Shown one piece after another: positions 1 to 6,880 of a DNA stretch of 7,801 nt. The notes under the pieces were generated by a model. It was not told the origin of the DNA, did no database searches, and saw only the letters and a program-made list of their open reading frames with translations. Numbering within the stretch: position 1 is the stretch's first letter; each line of letters opens with the position of its first letter. This DNA comes from an uncultured Neomegalonema sp. (GTDB taxonomy: Bacteria; Pseudomonadota; Alphaproteobacteria; Rhodobacterales; Rhodobacteraceae): positions 1 through 7,801 of the forward strand of contig CALGNW010000178.1 of assembly GCA_937958345.1 (NCBI GenBank). Reading direction: 5' to 3'. Made by a program: the position numbers and the translations under genes.

Positions 1-2
1 TT

Positions 3-2570
3 TTGCTCGCGAATTATCCGAACAAAGACGGACGGCTTGCTAATGGTGTCGGGCTCGACACGCCGCAAAGTTGCGTTGATCTGCTATTGTACCTCGGCGG
101 TGCGGGATACCAGATAGACGGCGCACCGGATAGCTCTGCAGACCTGATGGAACAAGTCCAAGCCGGTCCTACAAACTGGTTGGCTGACCGCGCAACGCGC
201 AACGGCGGCGAACGCCTTTCTCTCGCCGACTACAAAACATTCTACAAAACTCTGCCGTGGGATTTGCGCTTACGCGTCGAGGATCGTTGGGGCGCTGCAG
301 AAGCAGACCCTTTCGTGGGTGAGGACGGATTTGCACTTTCAATTTTGCATTTCGGTAATGCGGTCGTCGGAATCCAACCGGCGCGCGGCTATAATGTGGA
401 CCCGAAAGAAACCTATCATGCGCCCGATCTTGTGCCGCCGCACAATTATCTGGCCTTCTATGCGTGGTTACGGAAATCTTTCATGGCGGATGCAATCATT
501 CACCTTGGCAAGCACGGCAATCTGGAGTGGCTTCCGGGGAAGGCACTTGCCTTGTCGGAGGAATGTTTCCCCGAAGCAGCACTCGGCCCGACACCGCATC
601 TATACCCGTTTATTGTCAACGACCCCGGCGAGGGGACGCAGGCAAAGCGTCGAACATCCGCTGTCATTATCGACCACCTGACTCCACCGCTGACGCGCGC
701 TGAAACCTACGGCCCGCTTAAGGACCTGGAGGCGCTGGTTGATGAGTACTACGAGGCATCGGGCCTTGATCCGCGCCGTCTCGATCACTTGCGTCGCGAA
801 ATCCGGTCCTTAACCGCAGCCAGTGGCCTTGACGAGGATGTCGGGATCACAAGTGATACGCCTGAGGAAGACGCCTTCGCGAAGCTCGATGAATATCTTT
901 GCGAGTTGAAAGAGGCGCAAATCCGCGATGGTCTGCATATCTTCGGCACTGCGCCGCAGGGACGTCTGGAAACTGACCTGCTTGTCGCGCTGGCCCGAGT
1001 GCCGCGCGGAAAAGGGCAGGGCAGAGATGCGTCGATCATCCGGGCATTGGCCGCCGACCTGCTACCGTCGCTGGACTTTGATCCACTCGATTGCAACCTG
1101 TCGTCGACGTGGACCGGGGAAAGACCCGCATGCCTTGCCGGCCTTTCTAGCGACCCGTGGCGGAGTATCGGAGATACTGTCGAACGGCTAGAGCTTATGG
1201 CCGCAAACCTGGTCTCTGTTGATGGGCCGCAAACCGTCTGCGAGGACGGCATGGCAGGCCCCGTTCTCAGGTGGATCCGAGACACGATGCGCCCCGCACT
1301 GCAGCAATGCGGGCCCAATGAATTCAACGCCACATTGCAGGGCCTCAACGCACGCTTTGTCCCGCCCGGACCGTCCGGAGCGCCGACACGCGGTCGACCG
1401 GACGTCCTTCCTACAGGCCGCAATTTTTTCTCGGTTGACAGTCGTGCAGTTCCGACACCCGCCGCGTATGCGCTCGGTTGGGCTTCAGCTTCACTTCTCG
1501 TCGAAACCCATATGCAAAAACAAGGTGATTGGCTTCGCAGCGTTATTCTGACGGCATGGGGTACGGCGAACATGCGAACCGGCGGTGACGACATCGCCCA
1601 AGGTCTGGCTTTGATGGGCGTTCGCCCGACATGGGATGGTGCAAACAGGCGGGTTACGGGCTTTGAAATCATACCGTCTGATATTCTGGATCGGCCTCGC
1701 GTAGACGTCACTTTGCGTGTCTCAGGATTTTTTCGGGATGCCTTTCCCGCGCAAATGGATCTGTTTGATAGTGCCGCGCGCGCAGTGATGGCGCTGGATG
1801 AACCCGCCGAGGTAAACCCACTCGCTGCCCGGTTTCGGGCGGATGGCGAAACACGGGAAGCCGGGTTCAGAGTGTTCGGCTCAAAACCGGGCGCCTACGG
1901 TGCTGGTTTGCAAGCAATGATCGACGAGAAACTGTGGGCGGAACGAAGCGATTTGGCCGAGAGCTATCTGGAATGGGGCAGCTACGCGTATGGTGGCGGC
2001 ACGATGGGCGACCAGGTACGCGACACTTTTGAAACGCGTTTGAGCATGGTCGAAGCAGTCGTCCAAAATCAGGATAACCGCGAACACGATTTGCTGGATT
2101 CCGACGATTACTACCAGTTCGAGGGCGGGGCGGCGGCGGCCGTGGCAACCCTATCGGGCAGTGAGCCAACGATTTACCACAACGACCATTCACGCCCTGA
2201 ACGTCCGGTAATCCGAACGCTGGAAGATGAGATTGGCCGCGTCATCCGATCGCGCGTGATCAATCCCAAATGGATCGCGGGCGTAAAACGCCATGGCTAC
2301 AAGGGTGCCTTCGAGATCGCGGCGACGGTAGATTATCTCTTCGCATTCGCGGCAACGACAAGGGCTGTGAAGCAACGCCATTTCGATCTTGTGTTCGACG
2401 CGGTCCTTGCGGACGACGCAACACGTGACTTTATCGAAGGGGCAAACCCAGCCGCTCTGCGTGAAATCGCTGACCGGTTTGCCGAGGCGCGGGATCGGGG
2501 GATGTGGAACCCCCGCTCTAACTCGGCAACAAGGCTTCTGGATAATCTGCGGGGCATCCCTGAAGCTTAG
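3..2570 (+). CDS. cobN: Cobaltochelatase subunit CobN, C-terminal part (5'-truncated by window edge)
   Basis: CobN is the large subunit of the ATP-dependent aerobic cobaltochelatase, which with CobS and CobT inserts cobalt into hydrogenobyrinic acid a,c-diamide in the cytoplasm. The visible 855 residues show CobN/magnesium-chelatase H family signatures: ANYPNKDGRLANGVGLDTP at the beginning, HLGKHGNLEWLPGK (fragment residues 167-180), VNDPGEGTQAKRR (205-217), and a late segment with GTANMRTGGDDIAQGLALMG (about 519-538). Family members are usually about 1,250 residues, so roughly 400 N-terminal residues should lie upstream. The apparent TTG start at base 3 is only where the frame enters the window, because the conserved ANYPN motif is internal in full-length homologues. 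The frame is open to TAG at 2568-2570 with no disruption. A 151-nt gap separates it from the next gene. ChlH and BchH are related, but the motif set and the downstream cobO favour CobN. Confidence 0.96.
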   Translation: MLANYPNKDGRLANGVGLDTPQSCVDLLLYLGGAGYQIDGAPDSSADLMEQVQAGPTNWLADRATRNGGERLSLADYKTFYKTLPWDLRLRVEDRWGAAEADPFVGEDGFALSILHFGNAVVGIQPARGYNVDPKETYHAPDLVPPHNYLAFYAWLRKSFMADAIIHLGKHGNLEWLPGKALALSEECFPEAALGPTPHLYPFIVNDPGEGTQAKRRTSAVIIDHLTPPLTRAETYGPLKDLEALVDEYYEASGLDPRRLDHLRREIRSLTAASGLDEDVGITSDTPEEDAFAKLDEYLCELKEAQIRDGLHIFGTAPQGRLETDLLVALARVPRGKGQGRDASIIRALAADLLPSLDFDPLDCNLSSTWTGERPACLAGLSSDPWRSIGDTVERLELMAANLVSVDGPQTVCEDGMAGPVLRWIRDTMRPALQQCGPNEFNATLQGLNARFVPPGPSGAPTRGRPDVLPTGRNFFSVDSRAVPTPAAYALGWASASLLVETHMQKQGDWLRSVILTAWGTANMRTGGDDIAQGLALMGVRPTWDGANRRVTGFEIIPSDILDRPRVDVTLRVSGFFRDAFPAQMDLFDSAARAVMALDEPAEVNPLAARFRADGETREAGFRVFGSKPGAYGAGLQAMIDEKLWAERSDLAESYLEWGSYAYGGGTMGDQVRDTFETRLSMVEAVVQNQDNREHDLLDSDDYYQFEGGAAAAVATLSGSEPTIYHNDHSRPERPVIRTLEDEIGRVIRSRVINPKWIAGVKRHGYKGAFEIAATVDYLFAFAATTRAVKQRHFDLVFDAVLADDATRDFIEGANPAALREIADRFAEARDRGMWNPRSNSATRLLDNLRGIPEA

Positions 2571-2605
2571 CGCCAGCAGTGGATCACACCTTTTAGCGCC
2601 TAAGC
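2565..2605 (+). other. Stem-loop overlapping the cobN stop codon
   Basis: GCTTAGCGC (2565-2573) can pair with GCG-C-CTAAGC (2596-2605), giving nine base pairs with one bulged C and a loop of about 22 nt. The 5' arm contains the cobN stop codon. There is no downstream U-run, so this is not a standard intrinsic terminator. It could protect the 3' end or weakly reduce read-through. The same bases also form a direct repeat, TTAGCGCC, at 2567-2574 and 2593-2600. The pairing is seen directly; the role is a guess. Confidence 0.3.
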
Positions 2606-2623
2606 GGTGCGTAAATACCACAA

Positions 2624-2677
2624 AAGGCACGTTGCTTGAATGCACGCTACGGACGCGCGCCTTTCTTGTCGTGCCTT
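2624..2677. repeat. 8-bp perfect inverted repeat in the cobN-lipoprotein gap
   Basis: AAGGCACG (2624-2631) and CGTGCCTT (2670-2677) are perfect reverse complements separated by 38 nt. Pairing could extend outward as CAAA (2621-2624) with TTTG (2680-2683) if a short bulge is allowed, at the cost of the innermost alignment. It lies just upstream of, and partly over, the region where the lipoprotein promoter would be expected. Protein-binding site, RNA structure and chance are all possible. Confidence 0.3.
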
Positions 2678-2704
2678 AGTTTGATAGACTTACAACGTAT
2701 ACGT
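2666..2704 (+). promoter_or_regulatory. Possible promoter of the lipoprotein-cobO-kdsB unit, with ACGTATACGT palindrome
   Basis: A weak sigma70-like pair, TTGTCG (2666-2671) and TTACAA (2690-2695), is separated by 18 nt and sits upstream of the lipoprotein start. Directly after the -10-like hexamer is a perfect 10-bp palindrome, ACGTATACGT (2695-2704), which could be an operator. The 151-nt gap after cobN makes a new promoter reasonable. Neither hexamer is a good consensus match, so the call is tentative. I see no sign of a cobalamin riboswitch in this gap. Confidence 0.25.
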
Positions 2705-2721
2705 CTGTGGAGTTCCTCGTT

Positions 2722-3717
2722 ATGAGTACGGTCAAATTATCGGGCCTCTTCGCCGTTTGCGCGATGTTAAGTGGGTGCGCCAGCCCCGCACCCGAGGCTG
2801 ATTTGACTTCTCAGCCCGATATTTCAGATGCCGTGGAACTGATTTCTGCAAACCCGATCAAATCACCGGGTATTCCTCGGCTGTCGGTTTTGCCTTCAGA
2901 AATTGAACAGACGGTAGAGGCTCCGCGGCCACCATTGGCGACTTTTACGCAATACGATGGTCAGTCATTGCCCCTATCCGAGCCACTGCCAAAGCTCGTC
3001 AGCGCACCGCTAAATGCCGCGCCGATTAAATTACCTGCGAAACCGCGCGTTATTAGAGCCGCGGAAATTGCGAGGCCCAAACCCGCGGCAAGGCCATCTC
3101 CGGTGGCAAAGGGTCCGCCCGCAAAAGAGGCTAAGGCAGCACCGGTCACGGCACCGGTCCAGCGACGATCTGTGCGGGCAACACCGTCACCATCGCCTCG
3201 CCCTGTCGCCTCGACACCCCGTCCGACAATGCGTCCTGCGCGCAAGGTCGCCTCGGCACAGGCTGTTGAACCTGCTTTGCCTGCGGTGACGGTGCCGCCC
3301 CGTCCGAACATAGTTGCGTCGATGCCGAGAATGTTGGGCAATCCCATTGCGGCACTAGATAAAAATCCGACGGCGCTACCGTCCACGCCTACCGCAGGCG
3401 ATACAATTCCAATCGGGACGATCCCTGCGTCTCTCGGTACGGTCAATCTGATCGCCGAAGAGGCGTCGTCGCCCGTGGCGGATAGGTTAGAGCAATCGCG
3501 TGCCGACGATTCCGGCACACTCAGTTGGGACGCGGCCTCCGCACTGGTCCGGGCGGGCGAGGTTGAGACTGCGGTTGATATCGGAGAATTCGAAGTGTTA
3601 ATGACCCTCTGCTCGGGGCGCGGGATCATAACAATCCAGCCAACACCAAACGCATTTGCCGAGATTGACACGCCAAAAGTCATTTGCGGAAAAACGGCCT
3701 CTCTGACATCACAGTAA
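2722..3717 (+). CDS. Putative lipoprotein with Ala/Pro-rich linker, unknown function
   Basis: This predicted 331-residue exported lipoprotein is not a family I recognise. The N-terminus has Lys5, a hydrophobic stretch and a lipobox, LSGC (16-19), so Cys19 is the expected lipidation site. A long low-complexity, basic, Pro/Ala-rich segment follows (roughly residues 90-215), likely a disordered spacer in the periplasm. The last 70 residues look folded: a helix-like segment (WDAASALVRAGEV), then strand-like segments ending in LMTLCSGRG and PKVICGKT. Their cysteines (297 and 322) could form a disulfide. I chose ATG 2722 because GGAG at 2709-2712 lies nine nt upstream and the signal peptide then begins correctly; a GTG at 2707 would add five residues. 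It lies between cobN and cobO and ends 29 nt before cobO, suggesting co-transcription. A link to corrinoid or metal handling is inferred from position only. Confidence 0.8.
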   Translation: MSTVKLSGLFAVCAMLSGCASPAPEADLTSQPDISDAVELISANPIKSPGIPRLSVLPSEIEQTVEAPRPPLATFTQYDGQSLPLSEPLPKLVSAPLNAAPIKLPAKPRVIRAAEIARPKPAARPSPVAKGPPAKEAKAAPVTAPVQRRSVRATPSPSPRPVASTPRPTMRPARKVASAQAVEPALPAVTVPPRPNIVASMPRMLGNPIAALDKNPTALPSTPTAGDTIPIGTIPASLGTVNLIAEEASSPVADRLEQSRADDSGTLSWDAASALVRAGEVETAVDIGEFEVLMTLCSGRGIITIQPTPNAFAEIDTPKVICGKTASLTSQ

Positions 3718-3746
3718 CAGCCTGCTTATTTTTGGAGAAAGCCGTC

Positions 3747-4361
3747 ATGGCCGACACAGATGATGACGCCCGCCATGCCGCCAAAATGGCAAAGAAAAAG
3801 ACTGCACGCGATAAGATCATGGCGACCAAAACAGATCAAAAAGGTCTGGTGATCGTTCATACCGGCAAAGGCAAAGGCAAAAGCACCTCGGCGTTCGGAA
3901 TGATTTTCCGATGCATCGCGCATGAAATGCCGTGTGCCGTGGTTCAATTCATCAAGGGCGGGATGTCGACGGGCGAGCGTGACCTTATTCTGGCAAAGTT
4001 TTCGGACGCCTGCCAATTCCATACAATGGGTGAAGGCTTCACCTGGGAAACGCAGGATAAGTCCCGAGACATGGAGATGGCAGCGGCAGCATGGGAAAAA
4101 GCCAAAGAGCTTATCCGTGATCCTGCGAACAAGATGGTTCTATTGGACGAAATCAATATCGCCTTGCGCTATGATTATCTTGATGTGAACGAGGTGGTTG
4201 CTTTCCTGCAAACCGAAAAGCCGGAAATGACCCACGTCGTTCTAACCGGTCGTAACGCCAAGGACGAGTTGATCGAAGCGGCAGATCTCGTAACAGAGAT
4301 GGAACTGATCAAGCATCCGTTCCGCTCGGGAATTAAAGCACAGATCGGTGTAGAATTCTAA
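3747..4361 (+). CDS. cobO: Cob(I)yrinic acid a,c-diamide adenosyltransferase CobO (BtuR/CobA type)
   Basis: CobO transfers the 5'-deoxyadenosyl group of ATP to the reduced cobalt of cob(I)yrinic acid a,c-diamide or later corrinoids, forming the adenosyl-cobalt bond in the cytoplasm. The 204-residue protein has the typical family length. It carries the glycine/lysine-rich P-loop GKGKGKST (residues 40-47), FIKGG (68-72), the LLDEIN strand (132-137, Walker B-like), the VVLTGRNA segment, and the characteristic C-terminus HPFRSGIKAQIGVEF. The N-terminal 30 residues are charged and probably flexible, as in other members. ATG 3747 is supported by GGAGA at 3734-3738, eight nt upstream; the frame is open further upstream but those starts would overlap the lipoprotein gene. 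It follows the lipoprotein gene by 29 nt and precedes kdsB by one nt, so it is probably in an operon. Confidence 0.96.
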   Translation: MADTDDDARHAAKMAKKKTARDKIMATKTDQKGLVIVHTGKGKGKSTSAFGMIFRCIAHEMPCAVVQFIKGGMSTGERDLILAKFSDACQFHTMGEGFTWETQDKSRDMEMAAAAWEKAKELIRDPANKMVLLDEINIALRYDYLDVNEVVAFLQTEKPEMTHVVLTGRNAKDELIEAADLVTEMELIKHPFRSGIKAQIGVEF

Positions 4362-4362
4362 G

Positions 4363-5154
4363 ATGACGATTTCAATCGTTATACCGGCGCGATACCAGTC
4401 CAGTCGCTTTCCCGGGAAACCGCTTGCGCCGCTAAAGGGTGCATCGGGCGTTTCAAAGCCGCTCATTCAAAGGGCTTGGGAGGCTGCCTCCGAAGTATCG
4501 GGTGTTTCCCAAGTGGTCGTTGCAACAGACGACGATCGCATTGCGCAGGCTGCGCGGGCCTTCGGTGCCGAAGTCGTTATGACCGCACCCGACTGCGAAA
4601 ACGGCACTGCGCGGTGTCACAATGCGCTTGCACACCTCGATAACCCCGAAATCGTTATAAACCTGCAAGGCGATGCGCCTTTAACGCCACCCTGGTTTGT
4701 CGAGGCGCTGATTGACGCAATAAAGAAGGGTGCGGAGGTCGCGACGCCGGTTCTGCGTTGCGATAGCGAGACTTATAATAACTTTATTGAAGACCGAAGG
4801 GCAGGGCGCGTGGGCGGCACGACGGCAGTTTTCGACGCAGAGCAGCGCGCACTATATTTTTCCAAAGAAGTCATCCCGTATATAGGGCACGAGGTTGGTG
4901 AGAACGATATCGTTCCGGTGTTTCATCATGTGGGCCTATATGCCTATACTCCGGCTGCGCTGAAACGCTACATCGGGTGGAACGCCGGTCCGCTGGAAAA
5001 GCTGGAGGGACTTGAGCAACTGCGCTTCCTTGAAAACGGCGCGTCTGTCCAGTGCGTGGAAGTAGAAGCCCCGGGCCGCGTATTCTGGGAGCTAAACAAT
5101 CCTATCGACACACCTCGCATCGAGGCGGCCTTGGCAAAGCTGGGCGTCGAATAG
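4363..5154 (+). CDS. kdsB: KdsB-like 3-deoxy-manno-octulosonate cytidylyltransferase
   Basis: KdsB activates Kdo with CTP to CMP-Kdo, the donor for the lipopolysaccharide inner core, in the cytoplasm. The 263-residue protein has the nucleotidyltransferase signature IPARYQSSRFPGKPL (residues 7-21; R10, R15, K19), ATDDDRIA (54-61), NLQGDAP (100-106, with the metal-binding Asp104) and PIDTP near the C-terminus (Asp249, matching the second metal ligand). Two motifs differ from the enterobacterial type: NGTARCHNAL where SGTERL is usual, and QGDAP instead of QGDEP. It may therefore be a divergent subfamily that activates a Kdo variant or a related acid sugar, or a second copy of KdsB. The ATG lies one nt after the cobO stop, and no strong ribosome binding site is visible, so translation is probably coupled to cobO. 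The family is confident; the exact substrate is less so. Confidence 0.85.
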   Translation: MTISIVIPARYQSSRFPGKPLAPLKGASGVSKPLIQRAWEAASEVSGVSQVVVATDDDRIAQAARAFGAEVVMTAPDCENGTARCHNALAHLDNPEIVINLQGDAPLTPPWFVEALIDAIKKGAEVATPVLRCDSETYNNFIEDRRAGRVGGTTAVFDAEQRALYFSKEVIPYIGHEVGENDIVPVFHHVGLYAYTPAALKRYIGWNAGPLEKLEGLEQLRFLENGASVQCVEVEAPGRVFWELNNPIDTPRIEAALAKLGVE

Positions 5155-5158
5155 CCAC

Positions 5159-5195
5159 GCTGCCAAACGGAGCGAAAACGTATACGCTTGGCGGC
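5159..5195 (+). promoter_or_regulatory. Stem-loop ending at the P450 start codon
   Basis: GCTGCCAAACG (5159-5169) can pair with CGCTTGGCGGC (5185-5195): ten of eleven positions match, counting one G-T wobble, around a 15-nt loop. The 3' arm ends at the base before the P450 ATG. The only GGAG nearby (5169-5172) is at the edge of the loop, 23 nt from the ATG. The palindrome CGTATACG (5179-5186) lies in the loop and 3' arm. It could restrict ribosome access, act as an mRNA-processing site between kdsB and the P450, or weakly terminate. There is no U-run. Confidence 0.4.
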
Positions 5196-6572
5196 ATGGA
5201 AAAATCTTTGATCACTCCACCCGGCGTGCCGCCCGCAACCGAAGTGCTTTCGGTATTGGAGGTTGCGCGGCGGGCGAGAAAAAATCCGCTCTCAATAATT
5301 CCCCAACTTGCCTACGAGCAGCCGATTGTATCGGGAAAGACGGTTATTCGCTGGCACATGGTCATGGACCCCGGCGCCTTAAAGCGCGTATTTCTCGAGA
5401 ATGTTGAGAACTATCCGAAATCGAATGTAACGCTGCGCCTCCTAAAGCCTGCGGTGGGAGAAAGCCTTTTTACCTCTGAGGGAAAACATTGGAGATGGCA
5501 AAGGCGTGCTACGGCTCCTGCATTTCAACATCGGAATGTCGTTCAGCTTGCTTCAATGATGACCGATTCAGCCGAAGCTACATGTAAACGGCTCGCTGCA
5601 GTTGCCGACGGTGCGGGTGTGACGGACATTGACGACGAAATGACAACTGCGACGTTTGATGTCGTGTGCGATGCGCTTCTCAGCGGTCGCGACGCGCTGA
5701 ATCGAGACGAGCTTATCGACGCTTTGGCGCGGTATCTCGAAACAGTCGGTCGGGTCTCGCTGCTGGATGTTTTAGGATTGCCGAACTGGGTCCCGAGACC
5801 CGCACAGTTATTCAGCCGCGGGTCGATCAGGGATACCCAAGCGATGATGGAAGGCGTGATAAACAAGCGCCGGGCAAAAATTGCCGCGGGCGAGGAACCT
5901 GCGAATGATTTGTTAAATCTGATACTCGAGGCCGAGGACCCGAAGTCGGGACGGCGGATGTCGGATGCGGAAGCTCGTGACAACCTCTTAACGTTCGTTA
6001 TCGCCGGACACGAAACAACTGCTCTTACTCTTGGATGGGCGTTGTATTTGATTGCCGCTCATCCTCCGACACAAGAACGGTTGGCCGAGGAGGCCCGCTC
6101 CGTCCTGAATGGTCGGGCAGCAACCGGAGACGATTACGACAAGCTGCCGTTCACCCGCCAGGTAATCGAGGAAACTTTGAGATTGTATCCTCCGGCAGCA
6201 TTTCTTAGTCGGAATGCAAGGGAAGCGGATACGCTCGTTGATCGGAAAATAGAACCCGGCGACACCGTGATGCTTCCGATTTATACGCTGCATCGCAACG
6301 AACTGCTCTGGGAAAAACCGAATGTTTTCGACCCCGAAAATTTCGCGCCAGACAAAGTCCAAGCCCGAGACCGTTTTGCCTATCTGCCATTCGGCCAAGG
6401 TCCGCGCATATGTATTGGGATGAATTTTGCGATGAACGAAGCCGCAATCATTCTCGCAACCGTTGCAAGCCGTTTTCGCTTTGGCGTGGCGGAGGGGTTT
6501 GTTCCGGTACCGGAGTTGACGTTAACTTTAAGGTCGAGCAACGGATTGCGTTTGTCCGTTGAGCGCAGGTAG
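5196..6572 (+). CDS. Cytochrome P450 (soluble bacterial type)
   Basis: This is a 458-residue heme-thiolate monooxygenase; the substrate is unknown. All core P450 motifs are visible: helix C W99-x3-R103 (WRWQR) for the heme propionate, helix I AGHETT (270-275) for oxygen activation, helix K ExxR (E326-T-L-R329), a PENFAP segment, and the heme loop FGQGPRICIG (399-408) with Cys406 as axial ligand. There is no N-terminal membrane anchor, so it should be cytoplasmic and need separate redox partners, none of which is encoded here. The motif spacing is closer to the CYP4/CYP102/CYP110-like bacterial groups than to camphor-type enzymes, but I cannot assign a CYP family. ATG 5196 gives a normal N-terminus (PPGVPP is the usual proline-rich entry). 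Earlier in-frame starts lie inside kdsB. It starts 41 nt after kdsB, so co-transcription is possible, and it lacks a clear ribosome binding site. Confidence 0.95.
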   Translation: MEKSLITPPGVPPATEVLSVLEVARRARKNPLSIIPQLAYEQPIVSGKTVIRWHMVMDPGALKRVFLENVENYPKSNVTLRLLKPAVGESLFTSEGKHWRWQRRATAPAFQHRNVVQLASMMTDSAEATCKRLAAVADGAGVTDIDDEMTTATFDVVCDALLSGRDALNRDELIDALARYLETVGRVSLLDVLGLPNWVPRPAQLFSRGSIRDTQAMMEGVINKRRAKIAAGEEPANDLLNLILEAEDPKSGRRMSDAEARDNLLTFVIAGHETTALTLGWALYLIAAHPPTQERLAEEARSVLNGRAATGDDYDKLPFTRQVIEETLRLYPPAAFLSRNAREADTLVDRKIEPGDTVMLPIYTLHRNELLWEKPNVFDPENFAPDKVQARDRFAYLPFGQGPRICIGMNFAMNEAAIILATVASRFRFGVAEGFVPVPELTLTLRSSNGLRLSVERR

Positions 6573-6575
6573 TCA

Positions 6576-6605
6576 GAACATCTTCAGATGTTCGGCTTTC
6601 AAGCC
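6576..6605 (+). terminator. Twin small hairpins after the P450, possible terminator
   Basis: Four nt after the P450 stop, GAACATC-TTCA-GATGTTC (6576-6593) forms a perfect 7-bp stem with a TTCA loop. It is followed at once by GGCT-TTCA-AGCC (6594-6605), a 4-bp stem with the same loop. No U-tract follows, so classical intrinsic termination is doubtful. The position suggests a transcript end or a 3' processing structure. Confidence 0.4.
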
Positions 6606-6796
6606 TTCGTCAATGCCGGTGCGTGGGCAGCACATAATTGTCCAGTGTACTTAAACTGTTCCAATGATGCGCCACCGACGGAGCGATCAAAAAGGAATTT
6701 CTCATCTCCGAGATTCTGAGAGCCATGGGAACTGCGCTGGTCAGCAATTCGGGGATATGGCGCGTCCGGCTTTGTGCCGCACTGTCCACCTTTCTC
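6606..6796. other. Gene-poor stretch between P450 and prophage-like region
   Basis: About 190 bp in which I find no gene I can support. Two minus-strand frames and one plus-strand frame stay open for about 50-70 codons, but none has a convincing ribosome binding site, recognisable motif or typical codon pattern. It may hold eroded sequence or the junction between host DNA and the prophage relic. No tRNA or terminal inverted repeat is visible. Confidence 0.4.
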
Positions 6797-6810
6797 CCGC
6801 AATATTGCGG
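6797..6810. repeat. Perfect 14-bp palindrome CCGCAATATTGCGG
   Basis: The two 7-bp halves are exact reverse complements with no spacer. The right half is the beginning of the first ATTGCGGACC repeat, so that repeat core is present here in both orientations. As a hairpin it would be CCGCA-ATAT-TGCGG, without a U-run. A dimeric protein binding site is the simplest reading. Confidence 0.7.
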
Positions 6811-6880
6811 ACCCATTAGGCCATTGTTTTAATTGAAAGTTAGGGTTGAGAAATTCGATTGCGGACCATTATTGCGGACC
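6804..6880 (+). repeat. Three direct copies of ATTGCGGACC
   Basis: Exact 10-bp copies lie at 6804-6813, 6858-6867 and 6871-6880; starts are 54 and 13 bp apart. Copies 1 and 3 share a 12-bp match, TATTGCGGACCC (6803-6814 and 6870-6881). Copy 3 overlaps the end of the XRE gene: read on the minus strand it encodes Gly-Pro-Gln-stop. The A+T-rich spacer between copies 1 and 2 has no gene. In Mu-type phages, repeated transposase-binding sites lie at the left end next to the repressor gene, so these could be such sites. They could also be recombination scars. The repeats are certain; their role is inferred. Confidence 0.75.

Noticed and set aside
785..1711. Long minus-strand open frame (308 codons) inside cobN
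   Set aside because: It lies fully antisense to strongly conserved CobN coding, is Arg/Ser-rich as expected for an antisense shadow of GC-rich DNA, and has no recognisable motif.
2571..2721. Cobalamin riboswitch upstream of the lipoprotein/cobO unit
   Set aside because: The gap is shorter than a typical full B12 riboswitch and I could not find the conserved B12-box core in it.
2961..3683. Minus-strand open frame (240 codons) opposite the lipoprotein
   Set aside because: It is a Gly/Ala-rich antisense shadow of the Pro/Ala-rich linker. The plus strand has a lipobox, a ribosome binding site and operon context.
5052..5195. N-terminal extension of the P450 by 48 residues
   Set aside because: It overlaps the kdsB 3' end and gives a low-complexity, basic, unconserved sequence. 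ATG 5196 gives the usual proline-rich P450 N-terminus.
6797..6810. Palindrome as an intrinsic terminator of the XRE gene
   Set aside because: The hairpin would have only five base pairs and no U-run follows on either strand. It is also about 60 bp beyond the XRE stop codon.
6599..6816. Two overlapping minus-strand open frames of 67-68 codons
   Set aside because: No ribosome binding site, motif or family resemblance; they overlap one another in different frames and extend into the palindrome.
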